In this document: positions 1-8,034 of the stretch, piece after piece
Layout: the number at the start of each line of letters is the position of its first letter
Numbering within the stretch: the first letter of the stretch is position 1
Assembly (NCBI RefSeq): GCF_014930365.1
Contig: NZ_JABXWI010000016.1
Span: 1-64,000, forward strand
Direction of reading: 5' to 3'
DNA from: Streptomyces caniscabiei
GTDB lineage: Bacteria > Actinomycetota > Actinomycetes > Streptomycetales > Streptomycetaceae
DNA: 64,000 nt
The notes under the pieces: generated by a model
What the model saw: only the letters and a program-made list of their open reading frames with translations
Databases searched by the model: none
Told to the model about the DNA's origin: nothing
Position numbers and translations under genes: made by a program

Positions 1-1
1 G

Positions 2-103
2 CACTTCGGGGTCTGGCCCACCACCATCTCCCGACTTGAACGAGGCCTCAGCCGAGACGACGACCTCGCTCACGCCTACCGCGACTGGATCCAGACCGCT
101 TGA
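2..103 (+). CDS. 3' end of an ORF truncated by the window edge, transposase-like tail
   Basis: The first 33 codons read open to a TGA and contain WPTTISRLERG followed by RDDDLAHAYRDW. The 'TxISxLERG...DDDLAxxYRxW' layout resembles the C-terminal tail of some actinomycete insertion-sequence transposases, but this is recall of a pattern and not an alignment. The only reason to think of a mobile element beyond that is the damaged gene next to it. Family, length and inverted repeats cannot be judged because the body lies outside the window. It could equally be a small helix-turn-helix protein end. Confidence 0.35.
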   Translation, partial: HFGVWPTTISRLERGLSRDDDLAHAYRDWIQTA

Positions 104-149
104 CAGCAATAGGAGCTTCAATCGGCCGTCCGTTTCGGTGCGGCAGGGG

Positions 150-515
150 TCAGCGCGTCTCGGTCTCCTGGTCGCTGGCCCACGCGGCGACTTCGGCGTC
201 CGTCAGGTGCAGTACCCGCGTGGGGTGGACGGGCGCGCCGTGGCCATCCGGCACCAGGGCCACGCCGGTCTCCTCCCCGTCCGCGGCCGCCTCGATGTTG
301 CACGGCGGCAAGCCAGCCACCAACACAACCCCGAGGACTGCCCATGCCAGTTGCTCCTGCGCCTCGGCGAGCGCCACGCCGTCGATCACGGCCCTGGGCG
401 CGAAATGGCGTGCCTGCTGTCCGTAATTCCCGCCGCGTGGGTCCGTGACGTTGCTCCCGCTTCCCGTCTGTCCGATGTGCGACCGAGTGGTCAGGAGACA
501 GAAGCGGTGATCTTG
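150..515 (-). pseudogene. Small hypothetical protein, probably 5'-truncated
   Basis: The minus strand is open from an in-frame TGA at 516-518 down to the stop at 150. The first usual start codon is GTG at 389, giving 79 residues (first part VIDGVALAEAQEQLAWAVLG). Upstream of that GTG the same frame still reads like protein (TDPRGGNYGQQARHFAPRAV), so the original start seems to be missing. No domain is recognised. The position next to a transposase-like tail fits loss of the 5' end by a rearrangement. The alternative is a genuine 79-aa gene starting at 389, without a clear ribosome-binding site. Confidence 0.4.
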
Positions 516-600
516 TCACCGCTGCCCAGATGAGGGCACACCGTGTATTCACCGTCCGGAGACAGCCGGTGGGGCCCCGTCCTCGGTCCCTCCCCGCGCC

Positions 601-1260
601 TCACCGCCTGATCCGCAGGTCGGTGTGCCCGACGCCGCGATCGGGAGCGCTCATGTCCCCCGTGCCGGGGGTGCCGTCGGCGAGTCCGTAGCGCAGGTAC
701 ACGGTGCCCTTGGGGCCGGCCGCCGGTGGTTCGAGGAGTGTGAGGTTCGTCGGCACCTCGCCGCCGTCGAACACCTTCTTCCCTACGCCGAGCACGATCG
801 GGTGCACCCAGAGGTCGAGACGGTCGAAGAGCTTCTCGCGCAGGAGGCTCTGCACCAGGTCCAGGCTCCCGACGACCTTCACGTGCTCGTGCCGGTCACG
901 GATCTCGCGCACCGCGGCGGCCAGATCCGGGCCGAGCTGTGTGGACCCGGCCCATGAGAGGTCGGGTTCTCCGCGGGAGGCCACGTACTTGGGCACTCGG
1001 TTGAAGAGGTCGGCGATCGCGCCGTCCTCGCCGCCCTTCTGGTGCGGCCAGTAGGCGGCGAAGATGTCGTACGTCCGCCGGCCGAGCAGGAGTGCGTCCG
1101 TGTCCTCGTACGCGGCACCGATCTGTGCCCCCGCCACCTCGTCCAGCAGGGGGGCCTGCCAGCCGCCGAACGGGAAGCCCTCCGGGTCCTCGTCGGGGCC
1201 GCCGGGCGCCTGTCCGACGAGGTCGAGGGTCGCGAACAGTTCGATGTGGATGAGGCCCAT
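601..1260 (-). CDS. Dihydrofolate reductase family (RibD C-terminal) protein
   Basis: 219 residues, starting MGLIHIELFATLDL and continuing with LLLGRRTYDIFAAYWP, VVGSLDLVQSLL and VHPIVLGVGKKVF. This is the order seen in the YyaP/YwjB-like DHFR-fold proteins: first beta strand, 'GRxTY' nucleotide-binding segment, 'GSxxLVxxLL' helix and the 'hPxxLGxGxxxF' strand. These are NADPH-dependent reductases of unknown substrate and are not the essential FolA. A GGGAG ribosome-binding site lies about six bases before the ATG. The C-terminal 25 residues (SAPDRGVGHTDLRIRR) extend past the family domain. The gene appears monocistronic, with a remnant of a GH2 gene upstream. Confidence 0.85.
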   Translation of the reverse strand: MGLIHIELFATLDLVGQAPGGPDEDPEGFPFGGWQAPLLDEVAGAQIGAAYEDTDALLLGRRTYDIFAAYWPHQKGGEDGAIADLFNRVPKYVASRGEPDLSWAGSTQLGPDLAAAVREIRDRHEHVKVVGSLDLVQSLLREKLFDRLDLWVHPIVLGVGKKVFDGGEVPTNLTLLEPPAAGPKGTVYLRYGLADGTPGTGDMSAPDRGVGHTDLRIRR

Positions 1261-1459
1261 GGCTTACTCCCGATGAGATGGTCGTCCCGGTCACAAGGTA
1301 GCCCTCCGGCAGCGGCAGCACCGTGCTCCGTCGGCAGCCGCGCGGGGTGTCGTCGCCCGCCGATGGTCCAGATGGACGGCCGCACACAGCGGGCGGGGAC
1401 GGCCCCGTTCGGCCGGCGGACGCGCTCGGCTCCAGGGTCGAACGGCGTGCGGGCCAGCG

Positions 1460-1711
1460 ATGCAGATGCCTTCCGTTGACCCAGACGTCCGCGACCTGGT
1501 TGACCCCCGCGAACTGCAGGTAGAGCCGCTTGCCGGCCAGGTCGGAGGGCACGGTGCAGTGGCCGCGGTACCAGCCCGTCCCGCGGTGGTGGTCGTTCCC
1601 GCCGTCGGCACCGTCGGCACCGTCGGCCGCGTTCCACGTGTGGGGCGTGTTGACCGCCGTCCAGGCGGAGTCGTCGGTGCCGTGTACGTGGCGGCCGAGG
1701 AGGCGGCGCGG
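1460..1711 (-). pseudogene. Remnant of a GH2 beta-galactosidase/glycosidase N-terminal domain
   Basis: In one minus-strand frame the region reads DDSAWTAVNTPHTWNAADG, then GTGWYRGHCTVP, then LAGKRLYLQFAGVNQVADVW and VNGRHLH. This is the classic sugar-binding domain of family GH2 (W..V..PHTWNA, GWYR, 'L.F.GV...A.VWVNG'). After VNGRHLH the similarity stops, no catalytic TIM barrel is present, and no plausible start or signal peptide precedes it. About 85 codons survive of a gene usually near 800-1000 codons. It lies between a reductase and an exo-arabinanase-like gene, so it may be a scar of a former polysaccharide-utilisation locus. Confidence 0.75.
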
Positions 1712-1892
1712 GCCTGCGGCGGTCCCGCCGGCGAGGCCAGCAGACCTCCTGCCGTACCGCACAGCAGCTGTCTGCAGTGGCGGGGATCCCGTCGTGCGAG
1801 AACTCGCCTCCGCGAAGGGGGAGTTGAAGGGGGATGGAGGGGTTCAAGGGGAGGGGAGGTGCTCCCCGCGGGCGCGGGGAGCGGGTGGGGCC

Positions 1893-3698
1893 TTACTGGA
1901 CCAGCTCCCAGTCCTGCGAGCCGTCCGTCGACGCCGCCTGCAGCGTCAGCGGGGCCCCGGCGGACGCGCCGGTCAGGTACAGGCTGGTGTTCTTGACGGA
2001 CCGCAGCCGGTAGAAGCCGTCAGCGGTCTTGACGAGGGTCCAGCTGCCGGTGCCGCTGTTGTCCACCCACTGGCCGATCCGCTGCCCGGCCGTCGCGTTC
2101 CCGGTCCAGACGGCCGCCGCGCGCCCGCCCGCCTTGTTCAGCAGGGTCACGCCGCCGTTGGGTTCGGTGACCACGTGCCAGAACTGGGTGTCCGCGTTCG
2201 CCGCCGAGCCGGGGGCCTCCAGGCGCACGTCGGGGACGTCGCCGTTGCCGAGGTTGGCGTCGTTGGTCTTGTTGCCGGTGCCGATCACCTGATCGGTCCT
2301 GCGGTTCACCAGCTGGTAGTAGGCGCCGTCGCTGCGGCCGAGGTCGACCTCGGCGAACTTGAGGGTGGAGGTGCCCTGGTTGTTGAGGATCGAGACGCGG
2401 CCGGTGCCCTCGACGTACTGGAGGCTGCGGCTGTAGCCGGCCTGGGAGGTGGTCTGGTACTCCTTCCACGTCCCGTCGCTGCGCCCGGTCTCGTTGACCC
2501 AGACGTTGCCGCTGCCCGCGGCGTTGTAGAGCAGTCGGCCACCGGGGAGTCGGATGATCACGGGGCTGCCGTTCATCGAGAGCGCGCGCGAACCGGTGTC
2601 GACCGGCAGCGAGTTGACACCCGTTCCGGTGGGTGAGCCGGTGTAGAACTTCAGCGGGTCGTCGGCGATCCGGTACCGGGTGTTCGCTCCGCCGCCCCAG
2701 TACTCGTAGGTGAGCAGCCACTTGCCGTCCGTGGTGCGGACGACGTTGGTCATGCCGGGCCGGCCGCCGCCGATCTCCGTCTTGCCGCCGCCCATGTCCT
2801 GGGTCAGCCCGGCGATGTCGACGACAGGTGCGCTCCAGTTCGCACTGCGGCCGTCCCAGGTCTTGTGCACCAGGATCTGGCCCAGGGAGTCCTTGGCCGT
2901 GTCGTTGGCGGGGTCGAGGGTCGGGACGCCCGTGGTGGCGTTGAAGCCCGTGTAGTCGTTCTCGTCGGAGTAGTAGCAGACGAGTTGGCCCTTGTGGACC
3001 ATCAGGTACGGCTCCCAGAGCGGGTCGACCTGCTTGTCGGTGTTGGCGGCGGCGATGTTCTGGCCCGTGGCGCCCGCGCTGCCGCCCTGCCAGCCGCCGG
3101 TCGCGACGATGTTGAGGATGGACCAGGTCGCGCCGTCGTCGGTGCTGGAGTACAGGGCGATCGCCAGGTCCTTGCGGTCACCGTCGTTGGACGGCGTCCA
3201 GTTCGGGTCGGCGGCCTTGTGCTCCTTGTAGTAGTGGTCGTCGCCCGAGACGACACTCGCGAGGAGCAGGGTGCCCTGCTTCAGGTCCCCGACGTCCTGG
3301 GGGAGGACGTAGAGGTACGGGTTGGTCCAGTTGCTGGTGTACTTCGTGTACCTGGCGTCGCCGGAGAGGTACGCCGGTGCCTTGACCTCCGACAACGGCT
3401 GCCAGGACGTGCCGTCGTCGTCGCTCCTGTAGACCGGGAGGGTCTGTCTGTCGGCGCTGCCCGTCGCCGTGACGACCGTGGACTTCTCGAACGCGGCCAC
3501 CAGTCTCCCGCTCGGCAGCTGCGCCGACTTGGGGTAGACGGCGCAGTTGCCGCGGCCCTTCAGGCACGGCTCGCTGCCGAGCTGGTACAGGGTGCCGCCC
3601 GTCGGGTTGTACGCCTGCGCGCCGGAGGCGGGGACGGCCAGCAGCGCGGACGCCGCGGCGAACGTTCCCAGCGCCTTTCTCACAGTGCGTCGTTGCAC
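1893..3698 (-). CDS. Secreted exo-alpha-1,5-L-arabinanase-like (GH93/sialidase-fold) enzyme with C-terminal ricin-type lectin domain
   Basis: 601 residues from GTG 3698, which has an AGAAGGAGG ribosome-binding site three bases upstream; longer open starts lack one. Residues 1-30 form a signal peptide (QRRTVRKALGTF...ASGAQA). The central region has two sialidase Asp-box motifs of the form SxDxGxxW (SDDDGTSW and STDDGATW) and segments such as MVHKGQLVCYYSDEND and GGGRPGMTNVVRT that resemble family GH93 exo-arabinanases, six-bladed propellers that release arabinobiose. The last ~140 residues (YYQLVNRRTDQVIGTG ... TGSWTLVKTADGFYRLRSVK) look like a ricin/RICIN_14 carbohydrate-binding domain. It is exported and probably acts on plant arabinan. 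A plain BNR sialidase is the main alternative. Confidence 0.8.
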   Translation of the reverse strand: MQRRTVRKALGTFAAASALLAVPASGAQAYNPTGGTLYQLGSEPCLKGRGNCAVYPKSAQLPSGRLVAAFEKSTVVTATGSADRQTLPVYRSDDDGTSWQPLSEVKAPAYLSGDARYTKYTSNWTNPYLYVLPQDVGDLKQGTLLLASVVSGDDHYYKEHKAADPNWTPSNDGDRKDLAIALYSSTDDGATWSILNIVATGGWQGGSAGATGQNIAAANTDKQVDPLWEPYLMVHKGQLVCYYSDENDYTGFNATTGVPTLDPANDTAKDSLGQILVHKTWDGRSANWSAPVVDIAGLTQDMGGGKTEIGGGRPGMTNVVRTTDGKWLLTYEYWGGGANTRYRIADDPLKFYTGSPTGTGVNSLPVDTGSRALSMNGSPVIIRLPGGRLLYNAAGSGNVWVNETGRSDGTWKEYQTTSQAGYSRSLQYVEGTGRVSILNNQGTSTLKFAEVDLGRSDGAYYQLVNRRTDQVIGTGNKTNDANLGNGDVPDVRLEAPGSAANADTQFWHVVTEPNGGVTLLNKAGGRAAAVWTGNATAGQRIGQWVDNSGTGSWTLVKTADGFYRLRSVKNTSLYLTGASAGAPLTLQAASTDGSQDWELVQ

Positions 3699-3953
3699 GG
3701 TTCCTCCTTCTGGGGATGCACACGGTGGTGCCGGGGCTCGGCCACGAGGCGAGGGTGGGGCGCCGGTGTCGGCGGGAACGGGGACACGCATGTCTCACGG
3801 GTCCGGGGCCGAGGCGACGTAGGACGGACCGGATCGTCGTCGCGACGTCGGTCGGTCCACCGGAGTCGGGCACGTGTGCGTTCCCGGCCCCGGTCGTGCG
3901 GGATGCGGACGCGGGGGCGTTGTCAGCCGTTCCTCGTCCTGACTGCGCTGTCA

Positions 3954-3982
3954 TGTCTACGCAGTCACAAGGGGTGCGTCAA
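3954..3982 (-). promoter_or_regulatory. Housekeeping-type promoter for the arabinanase-like gene
   Basis: On the minus strand TTGACG (3982-3977) is followed after exactly 17 bases by TAGACA (3959-3954), close to the streptomycete vegetative consensus TTGACR-N17-TAGRRT. The predicted start near 3947 leaves an untranslated leader of about 250 bases before the GTG at 3698, room for operator or RNA control. The rest of 3699-4144 shows nothing else I can support. Confidence 0.5.
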
Positions 3983-4144
3983 GTGGTGCGGAAGATATTG
4001 GTGAGGTCTCGCGATCCGCCGTTTGACCTGCCGAACAAACACCGCGCCCGACGGGTTCCGAGCGGCCCGGACGACGGACGGACCGGTCGAACTCCTGCCG
4101 TCGCGGCGCCGTTTCCGGGCCGGTCCTCACTAGGGTGGAGACCC

Positions 4145-5347
4145 ATGTCCACCACCACGCCCGAACAGCCGCCCCTCGTCGACCCCGCGGAACTCGTCGC
4201 GGACCCCTACGCGGTCTACGCGAGGCTCCGGGAGGCCGGCCCCGTGCACCGGATCACCGGGACGGACGGGCTGCCGGCCTGGCTCGTCACGCAGTACGAC
4301 GACGTACGCCAGGCCCTCGCCGACCCCCGGCTCTCGCTCGACAAACGCAACGCGACCCCCGGTGGCTACCACGGGCTCGCGCTGCCGCCGGCGCTGGACG
4401 CGAACCTGCTGAACATGGACCCGCCGGACCACACCCGCATCCGGCGCCTGGTGTCCCAGGCGTTCACCCCGCGCCGCGTCGCCCGGCTGCGCGACCCCAT
4501 CAGGCGGACCGCCGACGCACTGCTCGACGCCGTCGCACCGCACGGGCGCGCCGACCTGATCGCCTCGTACGCCGCACCCCTGCCGATCGCCGTGATCTGC
4601 GACCTGCTCGGCGTCGCCCCGCACGACCGGCACGACTTCCGTTCCTGGACCGACACCCTGATCGCCCCCGACCCGGCACGACCGGAACGCGCGAAGGAAG
4701 CCGTCCGCGACATGCTGGGCTTCTTCACCCGGCTCATCGCGGGCAAGCGCGCCGAGCCGTCGGACGACCTGCTCTCCGCCCTGATCGCGGTGCGCGACGA
4801 CGAGGACCGGCTGAGCGAGGACGAACTCATGTCCCTCGCCTTCCTGATCCTCTTCGCGGGATACGAGAACACCGTCCACCTCATCGGCAACTCCACCCTG
4901 GCCCTGCTCACCCACCCCGGCCAACTGCGCGCGCTGCGCGCCGAACCCGGTCGACTGGGCGACGCGATCGAGGAGTTGGCCCGCTACGACGGTCCGGTGC
5001 CGCTGGCCATCCGGCGCTTTCCCGTCGAGGACGTCACCCTCGGCGGGGTGGTCGTGCCGGCCGGTGAGACCGTGCTGCTGTCCCTGGCCGCCGCGCACCG
5101 GGACCCGCACCGCTTCGCCGACCCCGACCGGCTCGACGTCGGACGCGACGCGAGCGGGCATCTCGCCCTCGGCCATGGCATCCACTACTGCCTCGGCGCG
5201 CCGCTGGCCCGGATGGAGACCGAGATCGCTCTCGCCGCGCTCCTGGACCGGTTCCCCGACCTGGCCCTCGACATCGCGCCGGACGAGGTGCGTTGGCGAC
5301 CGTCCATGCGGGCCCGTGGCCTGCTCGACCTGCCGGTGCGCTTCTGA
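4145..5347 (+). CDS. Cytochrome P450 (bacterial class I, CYP105/107-like)
   Basis: 400 residues, the usual length for a soluble actinomycete P450. The I-helix oxygen-binding motif is FAGYENT, the K-helix ExxR is ELAR in EELARYDGPV, and the haem loop is LGHGIHYCLGAPLAR with the ligand near Cys349. DPPDHTRIRRLVSQAFTPRR is the typical C-helix stretch. The ATG has GGTGGAG five bases upstream and a TAGGGT hexamer at 4131-4136 that could serve as a -10 for an almost leaderless transcript. No ferredoxin or reductase gene is adjacent, so electrons must come from elsewhere. The substrate cannot be inferred; the neighbouring PPOX-like gene has its own iron-box control and is probably a separate unit. 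Confidence 0.95.
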   Translation: MSTTTPEQPPLVDPAELVADPYAVYARLREAGPVHRITGTDGLPAWLVTQYDDVRQALADPRLSLDKRNATPGGYHGLALPPALDANLLNMDPPDHTRIRRLVSQAFTPRRVARLRDPIRRTADALLDAVAPHGRADLIASYAAPLPIAVICDLLGVAPHDRHDFRSWTDTLIAPDPARPERAKEAVRDMLGFFTRLIAGKRAEPSDDLLSALIAVRDDEDRLSEDELMSLAFLILFAGYENTVHLIGNSTLALLTHPGQLRALRAEPGRLGDAIEELARYDGPVPLAIRRFPVEDVTLGGVVVPAGETVLLSLAAAHRDPHRFADPDRLDVGRDASGHLALGHGIHYCLGAPLARMETEIALAALLDRFPDLALDIAPDEVRWRPSMRARGLLDLPVRF

Positions 5348-5436
5348 GTGCCATCGCGGGCCGTGTCCCTCCCGCCCCGCACCGGACGCCCGCGCGTCTC
5401 TCCCGTGCCGGCCTCCTCGACGACCCCGACCCGCCC

Positions 5437-5455
5437 TGAGGTAAGGCTGCCCTAA
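5437..5455 (+). promoter_or_regulatory. Iron box (DmdR/IdeR-type operator), first copy
   Basis: TGAGGTAAGGCTGCCCTAA matches the iron-box consensus TTAGGTTAGGCTAACCTAA at 15 of 19 positions and keeps the GG...GGC...CC core. It lies 58 bases before the PPOX-like gene at 5514. DmdR/IdeR repressors bind such sites with ferrous iron and block transcription, so the gene is predicted to be induced by iron starvation. Confidence 0.7.
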
Positions 5456-5513
5456 CTTCGGTTAATGTGCGAGGTGCGTCTATCGGTGCACCTACACACC
5501 TTGGGGGTCGGCC

Positions 5514-6080
5514 TTGCCGCGCACGATCGAGACCGGCGCCGGGCGGAGCGGGGACGGGTGGAGTGAGGAGGGGTGGGTCGGGCTCGAGTCGCGCGAGGCC
5601 CTGCGTGAACTGCTGGGCGAGCCCTGGCCCGTGGTGATCGAGAAGGTCCACGACCGGCTCACCGACCAGGACCGGGACATCCTGGCCCGCTCCCCGTTCT
5701 GTCTGCTGGCCACCTCCGACGCGCGGGGTGGCTGCGACGTCTCCCCGCGCGGGGACGCGCCGGGCTTCACCCGTGTCGTCGGCCCCGGAGTGATAGCCCT
5801 GCCCGACCGGCCGGGCAACCGGCGCGGCGACAGCCTCCACAACATCCTCGACAACCCGCACGCCGGCCTGCTGTATCTGATCCCCGGCTCCAAGGAGGTC
5901 CTGCGGATCAACGGCCGGGCGCGGATCCTCACCGACGCCCCGTTCTTCGACGCGATGACGCTGGACGACCGGCGGCCCGTCCTGGCGCTGGTCCTGGAGA
6001 TCGACGAGATCTGTCTGCACTGCCCGCGGTCCCTGCGCCGCTCCGGTGTGTGGGATCCGCGATCGTGGCTGACCGGCTGA
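5514..6080 (+). CDS. PPOX-class flavin-binding protein (MSMEG_1061-like), iron-box controlled
   Basis: 188 residues. DRDILARSPFCLLATSDARG, DVSPRGDAPGF, LPDRPGNRRGDSLHNILDNP and LLYLIPGSKEVLRINGRARI follow the split-barrel fold of pyridoxamine-phosphate-oxidase-like proteins, which bind FMN, F420 or haem. The C-terminal EIDEICLHCPRSLRRSGVWDP, with its conserved Cys-Pro, is typical of the MSMEG_1061 subfamily. The start is uncertain: TTG at 5514 is the first possible codon after the iron box. The upstream iron box and the siderophore importer downstream suggest a role in iron assimilation, for example reductive release of iron from a siderophore or haem handling, but that is inference. Confidence 0.8.
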   Translation: MPRTIETGAGRSGDGWSEEGWVGLESREALRELLGEPWPVVIEKVHDRLTDQDRDILARSPFCLLATSDARGGCDVSPRGDAPGFTRVVGPGVIALPDRPGNRRGDSLHNILDNPHAGLLYLIPGSKEVLRINGRARILTDAPFFDAMTLDDRRPVLALVLEIDEICLHCPRSLRRSGVWDPRSWLTG

Positions 6081-6113
6081 ATCCGGCCTTCGGGGCCCTC
6101 TGTCGGCCATTAA

Positions 6114-6132
6114 TTAGGTTAGGCTAACCTTT
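6114..6132 (+). promoter_or_regulatory. Iron box (DmdR/IdeR-type operator), second copy
   Basis: TTAGGTTAGGCTAACCTTT matches the iron-box consensus at 17 of 19 positions. It ends four bases before the GTG of the siderophore ATPase gene and overlaps the alternative TTG start, so a bound repressor would cover the transcription start. This implies tight iron repression of the importer operon and a very short leader or leaderless mRNA. Confidence 0.9.
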
Positions 6133-6136
6133 GCTT

Positions 6137-7006
6137 GTGAGATCAGGTGAGGAAGCAGCCGACACCCCGAGGCTCCGCGGGCACGCACTGTCGGCCACGG
6201 GCGTGACCGTGTCGTACGACGGCGTCGACGTCGTGCACGATGTCGCGATCGCCCTCCGGCCCGGCGAGGTGACCGTCCTGGTCGGTCCCAACGGCAGCGG
6301 CAAGTCCACGCTCCTGCGGACCGTCGCCCGGCTGCAACGGCCGCGCCGGGCCACGCTCAGGATCGACGCCGACACCGACGGACTCGCCCTGAGCTCCCGT
6401 GAGTTCGCGCGACACGTGGCCCTGCTGACCCAGGGGCGGCCCACACCGAGCGGACTGACCGTGCGGGACCTCGTCGAGTTCGGCCGCTACCCCTACCGGG
6501 GCCGCTTCGGCCGCAGGGACCCCGACGCCACCGCCGCCGTCGACCGGGCACTCGCCCTGACCGGCGTCTCCGACCTCGCCGAGCGCGGCGCCGACCATCT
6601 CTCCGGCGGGCAGTTGCAGCGGGTGTGGCTCGCCGGCTGTCTCGCCCAGGAGACCGGCGTGCTCCTGCTGGACGAGCCCACCACCTATCTCGACCTGCGC
6701 TACCAGGTCGAACTCCTCGACCTGATCCGCGACCTGGCGGACGACCACGGGATCGCCGTCGGCGTCGTCCTGCACGACCTCGACCAGGCGGCGGCCGTCG
6801 CCGACCGGATCGCCCTGCTCGAAGCGGGCCGGATCGTCGCCGAGGGCCGCCCCGAGGACGTCCTCACACCGGAACGGCTCACCGCCGTCTACGGCATCCG
6901 CATCGATGTCGACACCGACCCCCTCACCGGCCGACTGCGCACCCGCCCGATCGGTCGTCACCACACCCGCACCACCCGAAGCGAAAGGCTCCGCTCCACC
7001 TCATGA
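6137..7006 (+). CDS. Iron-siderophore ABC transporter, ATP-binding protein
   Basis: 289 residues from GTG 6137; a TTG at 6131 in the same frame is an alternative inside the iron box. Walker A is GPNGSGKST, the signature is LSGGQLQR, Walker B is VLLLDEPTTYLD and the switch histidine is in GVVLHDLDQ. This is the FepC/FhuC type that powers import of ferric siderophores. There is no ribosome-binding site, which with the adjacent iron box suggests leaderless translation. The stop overlaps the ATG of the binding-protein gene (ATGA), so the subunits are translationally coupled. Confidence 0.95.
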   Translation: MRSGEEAADTPRLRGHALSATGVTVSYDGVDVVHDVAIALRPGEVTVLVGPNGSGKSTLLRTVARLQRPRRATLRIDADTDGLALSSREFARHVALLTQGRPTPSGLTVRDLVEFGRYPYRGRFGRRDPDATAAVDRALALTGVSDLAERGADHLSGGQLQRVWLAGCLAQETGVLLLDEPTTYLDLRYQVELLDLIRDLADDHGIAVGVVLHDLDQAAAVADRIALLEAGRIVAEGRPEDVLTPERLTAVYGIRIDVDTDPLTGRLRTRPIGRHHTRTTRSERLRSTS

Positions 7007-7980
7007 GACGTCTCCTGCTCCCCGCCGTCACCGCCGTCGCGGCACTCGCCCTGGCCGCCTGCGGCACCACCGAGCCCGCCGCCGACAAGACCGCGAAGGC
7101 CTCCGAGGCCATCACCCTCACCGACTCCACCGGCAAGAAGGTCGAACTCGACGGCCCGGCCACCAAGGTCGTCGCCACCGAGTGGAACGAGGTCGAGTTC
7201 CTCCTCACCCTCGGCGTCGACCCCGTCGGCGTCGCGGACGTCAAGGGGTACAGGACCTGGGACCAGGCGGTCCCGTTGAAGAGCGAGCCCAAGGACATCG
7301 GCACGCGCGGCGAGCCCAGCATGGACACCATCGCCTCCCTCGAGCCCGACCTCATCGTGGCCTCCTCCGACCTGGCGCCCGCCGCCGTCAAGCAACTGCG
7401 CGAGATCGCCCCCGTGCTGGGGATCCAGTCCGCCGACGCCTCCGACCAGATCGGGCAGATGCTGGACAACCTCGATCTCATCGCCAAGGCGACCGGGACC
7501 ACCGACAAGGCCGAGACCGCCCGCAAGAGCTTCGAGGCCAAGGTCGCCGAAGGCAAGAAGGCCCTCGCCGACGCCGGTCTCGACGGCACGGACATCGCCT
7601 TCGCCGACGGTTACGTCGCCTCCAACCAGGTCTCCCTGCGCCCGTACACCAGCGGTTCGCTGATCGGCGCCGTCAACGAGCGGCTCGGTCTGAAGAACGC
7701 CTGGAAGGTGAAGGGCGACGCCGACTACGGACTCGGCACCACCGACGTCGAGGGTCTGACTGGCCTGCCGAAGGACGTCCAGTTCGCCTACATAGGCAAC
7801 GACGAGGACGAGACCAGCAACCCCTTCGGTAACGAGCTGGCGAAGAACGCCGTATGGAAGTCCCTCGCCTTCGTGAAGTCCGGTGACCTGCACCGACTGC
7901 CCGACGGGATCTGGATGTTCGGTGGCCCCGGGTCGATGGAGGCGTACATCGACGCCCTCGTCGAGGCGCTGACGAAGTAA
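7003..7980 (+). CDS. Siderophore-binding lipoprotein of the ABC importer
   Basis: 325 residues. The N-terminus MRRLLLPAVTAVAALALAAC ends in a lipobox with lipidated Cys20, so the protein is anchored outside the membrane. The periplasmic-binding fold of the FecB/FhuD class is visible in KVVATEWNEVEFLLTLGVDP, EPSMDTIASLEPDLIVASSD and the final DGIWMFGGPGSMEAYIDALV. It delivers the ferric siderophore to the permease encoded next. It overlaps the ATPase gene by four bases and lies 54 bases before the permease gene. The ligand (hydroxamate, catecholate or citrate type) cannot be told from sequence. Confidence 0.95.
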   Translation: MRRLLLPAVTAVAALALAACGTTEPAADKTAKASEAITLTDSTGKKVELDGPATKVVATEWNEVEFLLTLGVDPVGVADVKGYRTWDQAVPLKSEPKDIGTRGEPSMDTIASLEPDLIVASSDLAPAAVKQLREIAPVLGIQSADASDQIGQMLDNLDLIAKATGTTDKAETARKSFEAKVAEGKKALADAGLDGTDIAFADGYVASNQVSLRPYTSGSLIGAVNERLGLKNAWKVKGDADYGLGTTDVEGLTGLPKDVQFAYIGNDEDETSNPFGNELAKNAVWKSLAFVKSGDLHRLPDGIWMFGGPGSMEAYIDALVEALTK

Positions 7981-8034
7981 CAGGGACCGGGCGGCAGAGA
8001 AGCAGCAGAAGAGACGAAGCAGAAGCACGGAGCC

